From Streptomyces sp. NBC_00234 (GTDB lineage Bacteria > Actinomycetota > Actinomycetes > Streptomycetales > Streptomycetaceae): a DNA stretch of 64,000 bases. Each line of letters opens with the position of its first letter. Within the stretch, counting starts at the first letter, position 1. Below, piece by piece: positions 1 through 9,088 of this stretch. A model generated the notes under the pieces. It saw nothing but the letters and a program-made list of their open reading frames with translations, had not been told where the DNA came from and did no database searches. The stretch covers positions 7,316,001 to 7,380,000 of the forward strand of contig NZ_CP108101.1 of NCBI RefSeq assembly GCF_036195325.1. Direction: 5' to 3'. The translations under genes and the position numbers were made by a program.

Positions 1-934
1 GCACGGCCGACGGGCCCGCCAGATCGCGTGCGGCCTCCCGCAGGTCCACATGGCCGGAGAGCGACCGCGCGAAGACGGCCTCGGCGATCCCGGACACGGG
101 CACGCCCAGGTCGAGGGCGATCTGCACCGTCCAGCGCCCGGTGCCCTTCTGCTCCGCACGGTCCTGCACGATGTCGACGAAGGGCTTTCCCGTCGCCGCG
201 TCCGTGTGCGCGAGGACCTCGGCGGTGATCTCGATCAGATACGAGTCGAGGCGCCCGGTGTTCCAGGTGCGGAACACCTCGGCGATCTGCTCGGGGGAGT
301 AGCCCGCGACGGCGCGCAGCAGGTCGTACGCCTCCGCGATCAGCTGCATGTCGGCGTACTCGATGCCGTTGTGGACCATCTTCACGAAGTGCCCGGCGCC
401 GTCGGGACCGATGTGCGTGGTGCACGGTGTGCCGTCCTCCGCACGGGCGGCGATCTTCTCCAGCATCGGGCCCAGGGACTCGTACGACTCCGTGGAACCG
501 CCCGGCATGATGCTCGGCCCGTTGAGGGCGCCCTCCTCGCCGCCCGAGATGCCGGCGCCGACGAAGTGGATGCCCCGCTCGCGCAGCTCCTTCTCGCGGC
601 GGCGGGTGTCCTCGAAGTGGGCGTTGCCGCCGTCGATGATGACGTCGCCCTCCTCCAGCAGCGGGGCGAACTCCTGGATCACCGCGTCCGTGGGTTCGCC
701 CGCCTTCACCATGACGACCAGGCGGCGCGGGCGCTCCAGCGCGGCGACGAACTCCTTCGGCGTGTGCGCGGGGACGAAGTCGCCCTCGTCGCCGAACTCC
801 TCGACCAGCTCGTCGGTCCTCGCGGTCGTACGGTTGTGCAGCGCGACGGTGAAGCCGTTCCTGGCGAAGTTGCGGGCGAGATTGCGGCCCATCACCGCGA
901 GTCCCGTGACGCCGATCTGCGCAGTGCCGGTCAT
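1..934 (-). CDS. gnd: 6-phosphogluconate dehydrogenase, decarboxylating (C-terminus cut by window edge)
   Basis: Oxidises 6-phosphogluconate to ribulose 5-phosphate and CO2 with NAD(P)+ in the cytosolic pentose phosphate pathway. The gene starts at ATG 934 and runs off the left edge, so about 311 of the usual 470-480 residues are visible. Seen in the translation: an N-terminal Rossmann motif (GVTGLAVMGRNLA), the substrate-binding GISGGEEGA segment, the catalytic lysine region HFVKMVHNGIEY, and the family signature DRAEQKGTGRWT. No frameshift is visible. The missing C-terminal part should lie just outside the window. The isozyme cannot be decided from this fragment. Confidence 0.95.
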   Translation of the reverse strand, partial: MTGTAQIGVTGLAVMGRNLARNFARNGFTVALHNRTTARTDELVEEFGDEGDFVPAHTPKEFVAALERPRRLVVMVKAGEPTDAVIQEFAPLLEEGDVIIDGGNAHFEDTRRREKELRERGIHFVGAGISGGEEGALNGPSIMPGGSTESYESLGPMLEKIAARAEDGTPCTTHIGPDGAGHFVKMVHNGIEYADMQLIAEAYDLLRAVAGYSPEQIAEVFRTWNTGRLDSYLIEITAEVLAHTDAATGKPFVDIVQDRAEQKGTGRWTVQIALDLGVPVSGIAEAVFARSLSGHVDLREAARDLAGPSAV

Positions 935-1022
935 CTGTGGTGTGCTCCTGAATCTGTCGGGTTCCCGGAGGTGCCGTGTTCCCGGGACGGCCGGATGGAT
1001 ACGTACGGGGGCGCCGCCGGGT

Positions 1023-1532
1023 TCAGCGCGTCGTGACGTCTCCGGCCGGCGGGGACTCGTCGTCGAGCGGGGTGCCGTCGAGCGGTTCCTCGTCGTCGGG
1101 GACGACGTGCATGGCGGCTTCCTCGGCCGACGCGGCGGCCCCGTCGATTCCGACGTCCTGGGCGGTCAGCGTGGACGGCACACTGCCCTCCGCCTGCTGG
1201 GTGAGCCGGCCCGCACGGATGACGCCGACCTCGGTGTCCCAGAGCTCCCCGTCGCCCCCGGCCAGGTCCCCGGGTCCGTCGTCCGCGTCGGAGACGTCGG
1301 GCAGCTCCCGGGTCAGCCGCCGGTCCAGGGACTGACCGCTGTGCTGTTCCGCGGCGGTGGTGCCCTCGTCGTCGACGACCCACGGCCGCTCGGGCGGGGA
1401 GTACCCCGCGTCGAGGACGTCGGTGATGCCGGTGGTGTCCAGGGTGTCCTCGACATCGAGCAGGTCGTCCGGGTCGGAGGCTTCCGGCGCCTGGGGCTGG
1501 TAGACATCGTCCCCCCGGTCGCTGTCAGTCAT
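1023..1532 (-). CDS. DUF5709-like acidic protein
   Basis: A 169-residue, strongly acidic, soluble protein with no signal peptide or membrane segment. It starts at ATG 1532 after a good ribosome site (GAAAGGA, 7 bases upstream). The layout, an N-terminal MTDSDRGDDVYQPQ-like stretch followed by PDDLLDVEDTLDTTGI and a central GYSPPERPW, matches what I recall of the actinobacterial DUF5709 family, whose function is unknown. It follows gnd on the same strand but an 88-base gap precedes gnd, so cotranscription is only possible. Family assignment is from memory of the pattern, not from a search. Confidence 0.75.
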   Translation of the reverse strand: MTDSDRGDDVYQPQAPEASDPDDLLDVEDTLDTTGITDVLDAGYSPPERPWVVDDEGTTAAEQHSGQSLDRRLTRELPDVSDADDGPGDLAGGDGELWDTEVGVIRAGRLTQQAEGSVPSTLTAQDVGIDGAAASAEEAAMHVVPDDEEPLDGTPLDDESPPAGDVTTR

Positions 1533-1874
1533 GGCATGTCCTTTCGATCCGGGGGCGAGTGCGGTGCCCCGCGTGCGCGGAGCGCCCGGGACGTTTTTCG
1601 CGTCTGGGCCCACGTCCCTGTGTATGCAATTCCACTCCGGTCCGGGAGGAGTCGCCAACGGAAGAGGCCGGCGGACCGGGCCCCGGAGTCCTCGTACGAA
1701 CCGTCGGAGGCCGCTCCCCGGGGCTCCGGGACCGCGGCGGCCCGGGAGCCGGCCCCGATCCCCACCAGCGGCGGCGCGGCCGACGGAGTGACTCCGCCGT
1801 CCCGCTCGCGGCACTTGCACCCGCTCCGCCCGGGAGCGGAATCCGAAAGGTCCGACCGGACGTACACTCGGCCC

Positions 1875-2027
1875 ATGGGTCGTACACGTGCCACCGGGGA
1901 GAGCCTGCCGCAGGCCACCTCCGTGCTGCGCCCGGCCCCGGTCCGTCCGGCACGCACCGGGCCCGCGGGCGCCGCCACCATCGGCGCGTCCGGGACCTGC
2001 CGCACCGCACTGCACGGTCACGGCTAG
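1875..2027 (+). CDS. possible small ORF (50 aa), maybe a leader peptide
   Basis: ATG 1875 lies six bases after TACACT, the arrangement of a leaderless Streptomyces transcript, and the 50 codons end at TAG 2025-2027 with third positions mostly G or C. The peptide is rich in Ala, Gly, Arg, Pro and Thr with one Cys near the end. I do not recognise it. It sits about 250 bases upstream of the MurE-like gene on the same strand and could be a regulatory leader peptide, or may simply be a chance ORF in GC-rich DNA. No Shine-Dalgarno sequence and no convincing -35 box were found. Confidence 0.3.
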   Translation: MGRTRATGESLPQATSVLRPAPVRPARTGPAGAATIGASGTCRTALHGHG

Positions 2028-2042
2028 CGATCTACGCCCTCC

Positions 2043-2059
2043 GGTCACGTTCCGTGACC
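2043..2059. promoter_or_regulatory. perfect 7-bp palindrome, possible operator
   Basis: GGTCACG and CGTGACC face each other across TTC. The site lies 212 bases upstream of the MurE-like start. It is compact enough for a dimeric repressor; no regulator gene is adjacent. Confidence 0.35.
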
Positions 2060-2111
2060 ATCGGCACTTCCGGCAGGGCTTCCGCCCCTGACCGACGTTC
2101 CTTCCCTTACG

Positions 2112-2133
2112 CAGCGGGCCTCCTGCCCCGCTG
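2112..2133 (+). promoter_or_regulatory. hairpin in the murE-like leader, possible attenuator
   Basis: CAGCGGG (2112-2118) and CCCGCTG (2127-2133) form a 7-bp stem with an 8-base loop, followed by ACCTTTCGCG. It could end the upstream small transcript or attenuate the MurE-like gene. There is no clear U-tract. Confidence 0.35.
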
Positions 2134-2270
2134 ACCTTTCGCGTCCCGTCCCCCCCCCCGAACGCGCGAAGCACCACCGGCTCCACATCACCACGCAGCT
2201 CCGGAACACCGCCGGTGCCGCTGTCCGGCGCGGCCGCACCACCGGGCCGGGCCACTTCGAAGGGATCACT

Positions 2271-3779
2271 GTGAAGCTGAGCGAGCTGCTGGCCGGACAG
2301 GAACACCAGATTCTCCAGGGCGACCCCGCGCGGATCCTGATCACCGCGGGCACCACGTTCGACGCCGAACTGGCCGCTCCCGGCTCGCTGTTCGTCGCGG
2401 TGCCCGGCTACCAGGGCGGTGGCCCCGAAGCCGTCGCACCGGCGGTCGCACGCGGGGCGGCGGCGGTGCTCGTCGGCGCCGACGCGCCGGAGCACCCGGC
2501 ACCCTCGGCGGACGTGTGCGTGGTCAGGGTGCCCGACATCAGGGCCGCCGCCGCGGTCGTCGCCTCGCGCTACTTCGGTGAACCCGGCCGCGGGATGGAC
2601 CTGATCGCGATCACGGGAACGAACGGGAAGACCTCCGTCTCGTACATGGTCGAATCCGTGCTGCGGATCGCCGAGGGCGCGAAGGCCGGGGTCATCGGAA
2701 CGGCGGGCAGCCGGATCGGCGACGAGCTGATCCCGATGCCGCAGTCGGTCCTGACCACACCGGAGGCACCGGACCTCCAGTACCTGCTGGGCCGCATGCG
2801 CGACCGCGGCGTCGGCACCGTGGTGCTGGAGGCCACCTCGATGGGCCTGCTGACCCACCGTGTGGACCGCACCTTCATCGATGTCGGGGTCTTCACCAAC
2901 CTGACCCAGGACCACCTGGACGACCACGGGACGATGGAGAACTACCGGGACGCCAAACTGCGCCTGTTCGAGGGCCTGTGCCGGCTTGCCGTGGTCAACG
3001 TCGACGACCCGGTGGGCGCCGCGATCCGGGACGCGGCGCCCGGCGCCGTCACCACGTACGCCCTCGACGCCGAGGCCGACTACCGCGCCACCGGCCTCAC
3101 GGTCGATGCCTCCGGCACGCGGTTCACCCTGCATCACGACGGCCGTGCGTACCCGGCCGCGATCTCTTCCCCGGGCCGGTTCTCGGTGGCCAACGCGCTT
3201 GCCACGGTGGCCGCCTGCCACGTCCTCGGCCACGATCTGGCCGCCCTGGTCGCCGCGCTGGAACGGATGCCGCAGATCCCGGGCCGCTTCGAGCGTGTCC
3301 GCACCCCGTCCGGGACCTCGGTGATCGTGGACTACGCCCACTCACCGGACTCCCTGAGCAAGGTCCTGACGACCATTCGCGGATTCGCCGGCGCCCGGGT
3401 CATCACCGTCTTCGGCTGCGGCGGCGACCGGGACACCACCAAGCGGGCCGACATGGGAACGATCGCCGGGGCCGGATCCGACCTCTGCGTCCTCACCTCG
3501 GACAACCCCCGCCACGAGGACCCCGAGGCCATCCTCGACCAGATCGCTCCGGCCCTCGTGGCGACCGGAACCCCCTTCGAACGGTTCGTGGACCGGCGCG
3601 AGGCGATCGCTTTCGCCCTCTCCGCCGCGGGACCGGACGACATCGTCCTGATCGCGGGGAAGGGCAGCGAGCCGCACCAGATCGTCGGCGACGCCCTGCT
3701 TCCCTTCAGCGACATCGCCACCGTGCGCGAACTCACCGAGGACCAGGACCTGCCCGCGCTGGCCGCCGTCAGCGACTGA
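2271..3779 (+). CDS. MurE-type UDP-N-acetylmuramyl-tripeptide ligase (stand-alone paralogue)
   Basis: A 502-residue Mur ligase, full length for MurE. MurE adds diaminopimelate to UDP-MurNAc-Ala-Glu using ATP in the cytosolic steps of peptidoglycan synthesis. Seen: an N-terminal UDP-binding domain, the ATP loop TGTNGKTS near residue 117, the central VVLEATSMGL and FTNLTQDHLDDH segments, and a C-terminal domain with SDNPRHEDP, the DNPR motif that in MurE reads the diaminopimelate carboxylate. GTG start with GAAGGGA upstream. It is not in a division-wall (dcw) gene cluster: neighbours are a DUF5709-like gene and an esterase, so it is probably a second copy with a special role. The true acceptor cannot be told from sequence. 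Confidence 0.85.
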   Translation: MKLSELLAGQEHQILQGDPARILITAGTTFDAELAAPGSLFVAVPGYQGGGPEAVAPAVARGAAAVLVGADAPEHPAPSADVCVVRVPDIRAAAAVVASRYFGEPGRGMDLIAITGTNGKTSVSYMVESVLRIAEGAKAGVIGTAGSRIGDELIPMPQSVLTTPEAPDLQYLLGRMRDRGVGTVVLEATSMGLLTHRVDRTFIDVGVFTNLTQDHLDDHGTMENYRDAKLRLFEGLCRLAVVNVDDPVGAAIRDAAPGAVTTYALDAEADYRATGLTVDASGTRFTLHHDGRAYPAAISSPGRFSVANALATVAACHVLGHDLAALVAALERMPQIPGRFERVRTPSGTSVIVDYAHSPDSLSKVLTTIRGFAGARVITVFGCGGDRDTTKRADMGTIAGAGSDLCVLTSDNPRHEDPEAILDQIAPALVATGTPFERFVDRREAIAFALSAAGPDDIVLIAGKGSEPHQIVGDALLPFSDIATVRELTEDQDLPALAAVSD

Positions 3780-3894
3780 CAACGAAGACGCGTCAATAGC
3801 CACGATTCCGGTGTTGGCCGCCGGAGCCCGCTCACTGGAATGCTGAACCCGCGCCCGGGGGAGGCGCGGCACGAAGGCGAGCGAGGGAGTGGCG

Positions 3895-5403
3895 ATGACG
3901 GTGTTCACGACGGGGACCGGGCAGGTACGGGGCCGGCCGGCCGTCCGCGACACGGGAGTCGTCGCCGTGCTCGGCATCCCGTACGCCGCACCGCCGTTCG
4001 GCGCCGACCGCTTCCGGGAGCCGCGCCCGGCCGCCGCCTGGGACGGCGTACGGGACTGCGCGGCGTTCGGCCCTGTCGCCCCGCAGTCGGCTGAACTCCC
4101 CGGCTCGCCCCGCTGGTCGCCCGGCGATGAGGACATCCTCACCGTCAACATCTGGACCCCGGGAGGCGAGGGCGACGCCCTCCCGGTGCTGGTCTGGATC
4201 CACGGAGGCGCGTACGTCTTCGGATCCTCCGCGCAGCCCGACTTCGACGGCACCGCGCTCGCCGGGCAGGGGCTGGTCGTCGTCACCCTCAACTACCGTC
4301 TGGGCTTCGAGGGGTTCGGCCACGTTCCGGCTTCGGGCGACGAGGGCACCTGCCCGGACAACCGGGGGCTCCTCGACCAGATCGCCGCACTGGAGTGGGT
4401 GCGCGACAACATCGCCGCGTTCGGAGGAGCGCCCGGCAACGTCACCGTGGCCGGACAGTCGTCGGGTGCGACAGCCGTCGCCTGCCTGATGTCGATGGAG
4501 CGCGCGCGGGGACTCTTCCGCCGTGCCGTCGCCCACAGCGCCGTCAACGCGTGCGCGTCCTTGCGGACCGCCGCGCGGACCACCGCGGAGGTCGCCGCCG
4601 CGGCAGGTGTCGCTCCGTCGCGCCCGGGTCTCCTCTCCGCTTCCCCGCAGGAACTCGTCGCCGCCTCCGACAAGGTCGTCGACGCCTATCGCGGGGATCC
4701 GTCGTCCGGGCAGCGCCACTACGATCCGGCGATCTACGGCCCGGTCGTGGACGGCGACACCCTCCGTACGGACCCCCTCACCGCGATCGCCGCCGGGGCG
4801 GGCCGCGAGGTGGACCTGATGATCTGTCATGCCACGGAGGAGTACTGGCTGCTCGACGCCGTGGGCAGCAGTGCGAAGATCACCACGGAGAGTCAACTGA
4901 GCGCATTCGCGGCAGACTTCGGGCTTCCCGCCGCGCTCGTCGACGGCTATCGCGCGCTCCTGCCGGGGGCGCCGGTGCTCGACGTCTTCCTCGCGGTGTA
5001 CGGGGACCTGCTCTTCGCCGAGTACAGCGGCAGACTCGCCGAGTCCCACGCCCGCGCGGGCGGCAGGGCGTACCTGTCGCGCTTCGCCCGCAAACGCGGC
5101 GGCGACGGCCGGCCGGTCCGCGCGTGGCACTGCGCGGACGTCCCCTTCGTCTTCGGCACCCTGGACGACGAGAGCGTCCATTTCCTGATCGGCGGCCCTC
5201 CCGGACCGGGCGATCGCACGCTGTCCCACCGGATGATGCGGTCCTGGGCGGACTTCGCCGCCACGGGCGACCCCGGCTGGCCGCGGACCGGTTCGGCCCC
5301 GGACGCCGTGCGGATCTGGGGCGCGGAGGAGGGCGGGAGCGAAACGCCGGACGCCTCCCGGGAGCTGTGGCGGGCGGCGGGATATCCCCTGTTGGCACCG
5401 TGA
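3895..5403 (+). CDS. type B carboxylesterase
   Basis: A 502-residue alpha/beta-hydrolase of the carboxylesterase/p-nitrobenzyl esterase family. Seen: the oxyanion segment WIHGGAYVFGSS, the nucleophile elbow VAGQSSGATA (serine near residue 188), an acidic residue candidate in HATEEYWLLD, and the histidine in RAWHCADVPFVFGTL that completes the triad. No signal peptide, so it is probably intracellular. ATG 3895 is preferred over GTG 3889 because GAGGGA lies at the right distance. It stands alone, 115 bases after the MurE-like gene. The natural ester substrate is unknown. Confidence 0.9.
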   Translation: MTVFTTGTGQVRGRPAVRDTGVVAVLGIPYAAPPFGADRFREPRPAAAWDGVRDCAAFGPVAPQSAELPGSPRWSPGDEDILTVNIWTPGGEGDALPVLVWIHGGAYVFGSSAQPDFDGTALAGQGLVVVTLNYRLGFEGFGHVPASGDEGTCPDNRGLLDQIAALEWVRDNIAAFGGAPGNVTVAGQSSGATAVACLMSMERARGLFRRAVAHSAVNACASLRTAARTTAEVAAAAGVAPSRPGLLSASPQELVAASDKVVDAYRGDPSSGQRHYDPAIYGPVVDGDTLRTDPLTAIAAGAGREVDLMICHATEEYWLLDAVGSSAKITTESQLSAFAADFGLPAALVDGYRALLPGAPVLDVFLAVYGDLLFAEYSGRLAESHARAGGRAYLSRFARKRGGDGRPVRAWHCADVPFVFGTLDDESVHFLIGGPPGPGDRTLSHRMMRSWADFAATGDPGWPRTGSAPDAVRIWGAEEGGSETPDASRELWRAAGYPLLAP

Positions 5404-5560
5404 GTGTGTGCGTACCCCACCCCACCCGCACCACCTCCCACGGAGCCGGGCGTACGGCGCTCCGACGGCCGCGCGCCCCTGGCTCCCTTGTCATCACCCG
5501 CCCGCTGCACCTAAGTTGGCCGATTGCGACGTGTCCTACTGCCAGTGGGGGAGCCAAGTC

Positions 5561-6862
5561 ATGGCCGCGAACGGACGGCACCGCAGATATCAGCCCAGCC
5601 GCATCAACCGTGCCTCGCTCACGGTGACGGCGGGCGGCGCGGGCATCGCGCTCCCGCTCATCACCGCAGCGTCGGCGGGTGCCGCGACGACCGATGTGTG
5701 GGAGAAGGTCGCCGCCTGCGAGTCGACCAGCAACTGGCACATCAACACGGGCAACGGCTACTACGGCGGCCTGCAGTTCACCCGGTCCACCTGGGCCGCG
5801 TACGGCGGCACGGCCTACGCGCCGCGTGCCGACCTCGCCACCAGGAACCAGCAGATCGCCGTCGCCGAGAAGGTGCTGGACGGGCAGGGGCCGGGCGCCT
5901 GGCCCACCTGTTCCGTACGCGCGGGTCTGACCCGCGGGGGCGACGCCCCCGACATCGCCCCGCAGTCCCAGGGGACCAGACCCGCCGCCGCGCCGAAGAA
6001 GGCCGCCCCGCGCGAGCAGCCGAAGACCGCGGCCACGCCGACGACGGTGCCCGGCCAGCGGGAGTCGTACACGGTCGCCCGGGGCGACTCGCTGTCCGGC
6101 ATCGCCTCGACCGAACAGGTCCGGGGCGGCTGGCAGCGCCTCTACGCGGCGAACCGGCAGGTCGTCGGGGACGACCCCGACCTCATCCTCCCCGGGCAGC
6201 GGCTCAGCCTGGACGTGGCCAAGGCGTCGGGCACCGCCCGGAAGCCCGCGGCAGCGGCACCGAAGCGCGCGGCCGAGGCCGTCGCCGAGGCGCAGGCCGA
6301 ACCGGCCCCGAAGAAGTCGGCGGCCCCCGCGGCGAAGCCCCGGCAGGAACCGAAGCAGGAGCCGAAGCGGGAAGCGAAGCAGCAGCCGAAGCAGGAAGCG
6401 AAGCAGCAGCCCAAGAAGAGCGCGCGTTCGGACCGGTCGTCGGACCGCGCGGAGAAGCAGTCCGGCCTCACCGCACCGGTCGCGGCCCGGACCGGCACCC
6501 CGTACCACCAGTCCGGCTCATGGGCGAGCGGCTACCACACGGGCGTCGACTTCCCCGTCCCCACCGGCACCTCGGTGAAGGCGGTGTCCGCCGGAAGGGT
6601 CGTCTCGGCCGGCTGGGCGGGGGCGTACGGCTACGAGGTCGTCATCCGGCACAACGACGGCAGGTACAGCCAGTACGCCCACCTGTCGGCGCTGCACGTA
6701 CGCGCGGGACAGCAGGTAGCCGGCGGCCAGCGGATCGCCCGCTCGGGCTCCACCGGCAACAGCACCGGCCCGCACCTGCACTTCGAGATCCGTACGGGAG
6801 CCGGATACGGCTCCGACATCGACCCGCTGGCCTACCTCCGGGCAGGCGGCGTCAAGATCTGA
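5561..6862 (+). CDS. secreted wall hydrolase: Rpf-type transglycosylase + LysM + M23 peptidase
   Basis: A 433-residue secreted protein that probably cuts both peptidoglycan strands. Domains in order: signal peptide (about residues 1-42, ending ASAGAA), resuscitation-promoting-factor transglycosylase-like domain (about 43-118) with the catalytic glutamate in VAACESTSNWHI and the SCV-type cysteine region WPTCSV, a LysM wall-binding domain (about 165-220, YTVARGDSLSGIA), a Lys/Gln/Pro/Glu-rich linker (about 225-305), and an M23 zinc peptidase with HTGVDF and GPHLHFE metal ligands. ATG 5561 chosen because it directly opens the signal peptide. The last 31 bases overlap the convergent DMT gene. Such proteins help spore germination and wall remodelling; no ydaO-like riboswitch fits in the 157-base upstream gap. 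Confidence 0.92.
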   Translation: MAANGRHRRYQPSRINRASLTVTAGGAGIALPLITAASAGAATTDVWEKVAACESTSNWHINTGNGYYGGLQFTRSTWAAYGGTAYAPRADLATRNQQIAVAEKVLDGQGPGAWPTCSVRAGLTRGGDAPDIAPQSQGTRPAAAPKKAAPREQPKTAATPTTVPGQRESYTVARGDSLSGIASTEQVRGGWQRLYAANRQVVGDDPDLILPGQRLSLDVAKASGTARKPAAAAPKRAAEAVAEAQAEPAPKKSAAPAAKPRQEPKQEPKREAKQQPKQEAKQQPKKSARSDRSSDRAEKQSGLTAPVAARTGTPYHQSGSWASGYHTGVDFPVPTGTSVKAVSAGRVVSAGWAGAYGYEVVIRHNDGRYSQYAHLSALHVRAGQQVAGGQRIARSGSTGNSTGPHLHFEIRTGAGYGSDIDPLAYLRAGGVKI

Positions 6863-8094
6863 ACCGGTCCGGTCCGCCGGGTGCTCCCGGTCGACGGTTC
6901 GTCGTGCCGGGCGGGCCCCGCGAAGGTGCGCCCGCCGCTGAACTTCACGCTCCCCACACCGCGCCCCTGTGGCAGCGTCAGGGTCAGCGGCAGTGAGTTC
7001 GGCGCCGGAAAGGAAGCCGTGGACGCCCCCTCGGCGGACGGCCGGTCCGAGGTCACGGACGGACGGTCCGAGGCCACGGAGGGAGCTCCGACGGACGGCT
7101 TCGGCGTGGGCGGTACCGCACGCTCGGGCCGACGGCCGGCGCGGCTCCGCGGCGCGCGTACGGCCCTCGTGGAGCCTCCTGCCAGGGCCTCGGCGGCGCC
7201 ACCCGCCCCGGCGGCCTGTGCGGGCACGGCGCCCGGCAGCGCGCCCGGTGCCGTCCCCGTCCGTTCCGCCCCGAGCCGCTCCGTGGTGAGCAGGATCAGC
7301 CCGGCCGCCGTCACCGCACCGCAGAACAGCGCGAGCAGGGTGCCGGTGAGGCCGTAACGGAACTGCTCACCGAACAAGGTGATGCCCACCGCCGCCGCGA
7401 CCACCGGATTGACCACCGTGACGATCGCCAGCGGCGCGGTCAGACCGGCTCCGCGGTACGCGGCCTGGGAGAGCAGCAGTCCCGCCGACGCGAGGCCCGC
7501 GATCACCAGGAGGGTCGGCAGCCCCGAGCCCACCGGACCGGAGGTCCACTCCACGGCCACGGTCTTCGTGAACACCGAGCCCATACCGAAGGCGATCCCC
7601 GCACCGGTGGCCAGCAGGACGCTGCGCACCATCGGGCTGTGGAGCCCCTTCGCTACGAGGAAGAGCGCCGCCACCCCGCCGAACGTCACCGTGGCCAGCA
7701 TCATCTGCTGCGGAGCGCCCAGCGCGTGCGACTCCGTGTTCCCCGCCAGGGCCAGCAGACCGGCGAGACCGACCGTGGCCATGACGGCGCCGCGCCAGGC
7801 CGTCCTCCCCGCCCGGCGGCGTACGAACAGCGCGGCCATGGGCAGGGCGAAGACGATCGTCAGGGCACCGAGGGGCTGGACGAGACTGAGCGGCCCGTAG
7901 GCCAGGGCCACCACGTGGAGCACCGCACCCACGCCGTTCAGGGCCACGGCGGCCCACCAGGCGGCGTTGCGCAGAAGGGCGGCGTACGAGCGGCCGTCCC
8001 CACCCGCGGCGACGCGCTCCTGGACGATCGCCCCGGCCGCGTAGGCGACCGCGGAGACCAGTGACAGCAGCACAGACAGCGCGAGTGAGCTCAT
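6832..8094 (-). CDS. DMT-family (EamA-like) membrane transporter
   Basis: A 420-residue membrane protein with nine to ten hydrophobic helices over residues 1-275, in the drug/metabolite transporter layout (first helix LALSVLLSLVSAVAYAAGAI, repeated half with GIAFGMGSVFTKT). The remaining 145 residues are a disordered Ser/Pro/Arg-rich tail, unusual in length for the family, and its end overlaps the convergent wall hydrolase gene by 31 bases. ATG 8094 is preferred; GTG 8103 three codons upstream is possible. Substrate unknown. Confidence 0.8.
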   Translation of the reverse strand: MSSLALSVLLSLVSAVAYAAGAIVQERVAAGGDGRSYAALLRNAAWWAAVALNGVGAVLHVVALAYGPLSLVQPLGALTIVFALPMAALFVRRRAGRTAWRGAVMATVGLAGLLALAGNTESHALGAPQQMMLATVTFGGVAALFLVAKGLHSPMVRSVLLATGAGIAFGMGSVFTKTVAVEWTSGPVGSGLPTLLVIAGLASAGLLLSQAAYRGAGLTAPLAIVTVVNPVVAAAVGITLFGEQFRYGLTGTLLALFCGAVTAAGLILLTTERLGAERTGTAPGALPGAVPAQAAGAGGAAEALAGGSTRAVRAPRSRAGRRPERAVPPTPKPSVGAPSVASDRPSVTSDRPSAEGASTASFPAPNSLPLTLTLPQGRGVGSVKFSGGRTFAGPARHDEPSTGSTRRTGPVQILTPPARR

Positions 8095-8152
8095 GTAGAC
8101 CACGATGTCCTGTCGGGGCCGCCGAGTCGTCGTCCCTGAGGCGGCGATTCGA

Positions 8153-8172
8153 CGTACTGCTCTAGTAGTACG
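8153..8172. promoter_or_regulatory. inverted repeat in divergent promoter region
   Basis: CGTACT (8153-8158) and AGTACG (8167-8172) are separated by 8 bases including CTAG. The site lies between the divergent DMT transporter and FhuF-like genes, 59 bases from the transporter start, where an operator would be expected. Confidence 0.35.
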
Positions 8173-8324
8173 AACGCGAGTCCTTCGTCCTCCTCCCGAC
8201 GGTAGTCCTCCTCGCCCAGGTCCTCAGAAGTTCGGGCCCGGCCGGTACGGTGAGCTCCGAACCCGGCACCGCGGGTGGTCGAACGGGACGGACGGGCAGG
8301 AACCGGTCCGAGGGGGAGCAGTCG

Positions 8325-9035
8325 ATGGACAGGACCGAGCCGAGCATGCCCGGGGGCTTCTTCGCCCTGCGTACCGACGCCGTCCCCGGTGGCGCCCACC
8401 GCCCGCTGGCCGACCTCTACGCGGGGGACCTCGGCCCTCTCACGGCCCGTGTCGACACGGTCGCCGCCCGGCTCCGCACCCCCGAGCGCAGAGTCGCCGC
8501 GTCCATAGCGCAGCTCGGGCTGGCCGCCCGGCTCTGGTCCGTGGCGCTGGGGCACGCGGCCCTCTTCGGCCGTCTGCCCGACCTCTCGCCGGACCGGTTC
8601 TTCTGGGACCCCGCGCACACCTCGCCCGACGATCTGTGGCTGTCGGGCACCGACACGCTGCCGGGTACCGCCGAGGGCATCCGGGAAGCCGTCCAGTTCG
8701 GGCACCTGGTGCCGCTCGCCGCGGCGATGCGCGCCGAAGGCACCATCTCCGAGCGGCTGCTCTGGGGCAACGCGGGCTCGGCGCTCGGCGGCGCCGTGAG
8801 GGAACTGGCCACGTGGGCGCGCGCCCACGGGCGACCGGAAGCGGCGGAGCGGGCGCGGACGCTGGCCGCCGAGCTCTTCGGCCATCCGGACCTTCGCTCC
8901 ACGGGAACCCCGCACGGGCCCGCGTTCCGACGGCGCAGTTGCTGTCTGTACTACCGGTGCCCGGACGGCGGTCTCTGCGGCGACTGCGTCTTCGACCGCA
9001 GGCCGGGGGCCGCCAAGGGCGTCGCTCCCGGGTGA
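8325..9035 (+). CDS. FhuF-like (2Fe-2S) protein, probable ferric-siderophore reductase
   Basis: A 236-residue cytosolic protein. The C-terminus carries SCCLYYRCPDGGLCGDC, that is C-C-x10-C-x2-C, exactly the unusual iron-sulfur cysteine pattern of the FhuF ferric-siderophore reductase family. The rest has the family's alpha-helical N-terminal layout with a conserved-looking LWSVALGHAAL and LWGNAGSAL. Starts at ATG 8325 after AGGGGGAGC. No siderophore biosynthesis or uptake genes lie nearby, so the partner siderophore is unknown. A hairpin terminator follows at 9054-9088. Confidence 0.85.
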   Translation: MDRTEPSMPGGFFALRTDAVPGGAHRPLADLYAGDLGPLTARVDTVAARLRTPERRVAASIAQLGLAARLWSVALGHAALFGRLPDLSPDRFFWDPAHTSPDDLWLSGTDTLPGTAEGIREAVQFGHLVPLAAAMRAEGTISERLLWGNAGSALGGAVRELATWARAHGRPEAAERARTLAAELFGHPDLRSTGTPHGPAFRRRSCCLYYRCPDGGLCGDCVFDRRPGAAKGVAPG

Positions 9036-9053
9036 CGCGCACCCCGGGACGGA

Positions 9054-9088
9054 AAGCGCCCGCCCCGGGTGGCCGGGGGCGGGCGCTT
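9054..9088. terminator. bidirectional hairpin terminator
   Basis: A perfect 13-bp stem, AAGCGCCCGCCCC (9054-9066) with GGGGCGGGCGCTT (9076-9088), and a 9-base loop. It lies between the convergent FhuF-like gene and the ATP-binding protein gene and overlaps the stop codon of the latter. Confidence 0.8.

Larger units (their letters stand above)
1533..2270. other. 738-base intergenic region ahead of the MurE-like gene
   Basis: This gap holds the divergent promoter region of the DUF5709-like gene and a long leader for the MurE-like gene. It contains a possible 50-codon leaderless ORF (1875-2027), a perfect short palindrome (2043-2059) and a hairpin (2112-2133), each listed separately. I see no tRNA, known riboswitch fold or insertion sequence in it. 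Confidence 0.6.

Noticed and set aside
5404..5560. A ydaO-type (cyclic di-AMP) riboswitch before the Rpf-LysM-M23 gene, as is known for rpfA in Streptomyces.
   Set aside because: The gap is only 157 bases and I find none of the expected conserved core or stems.
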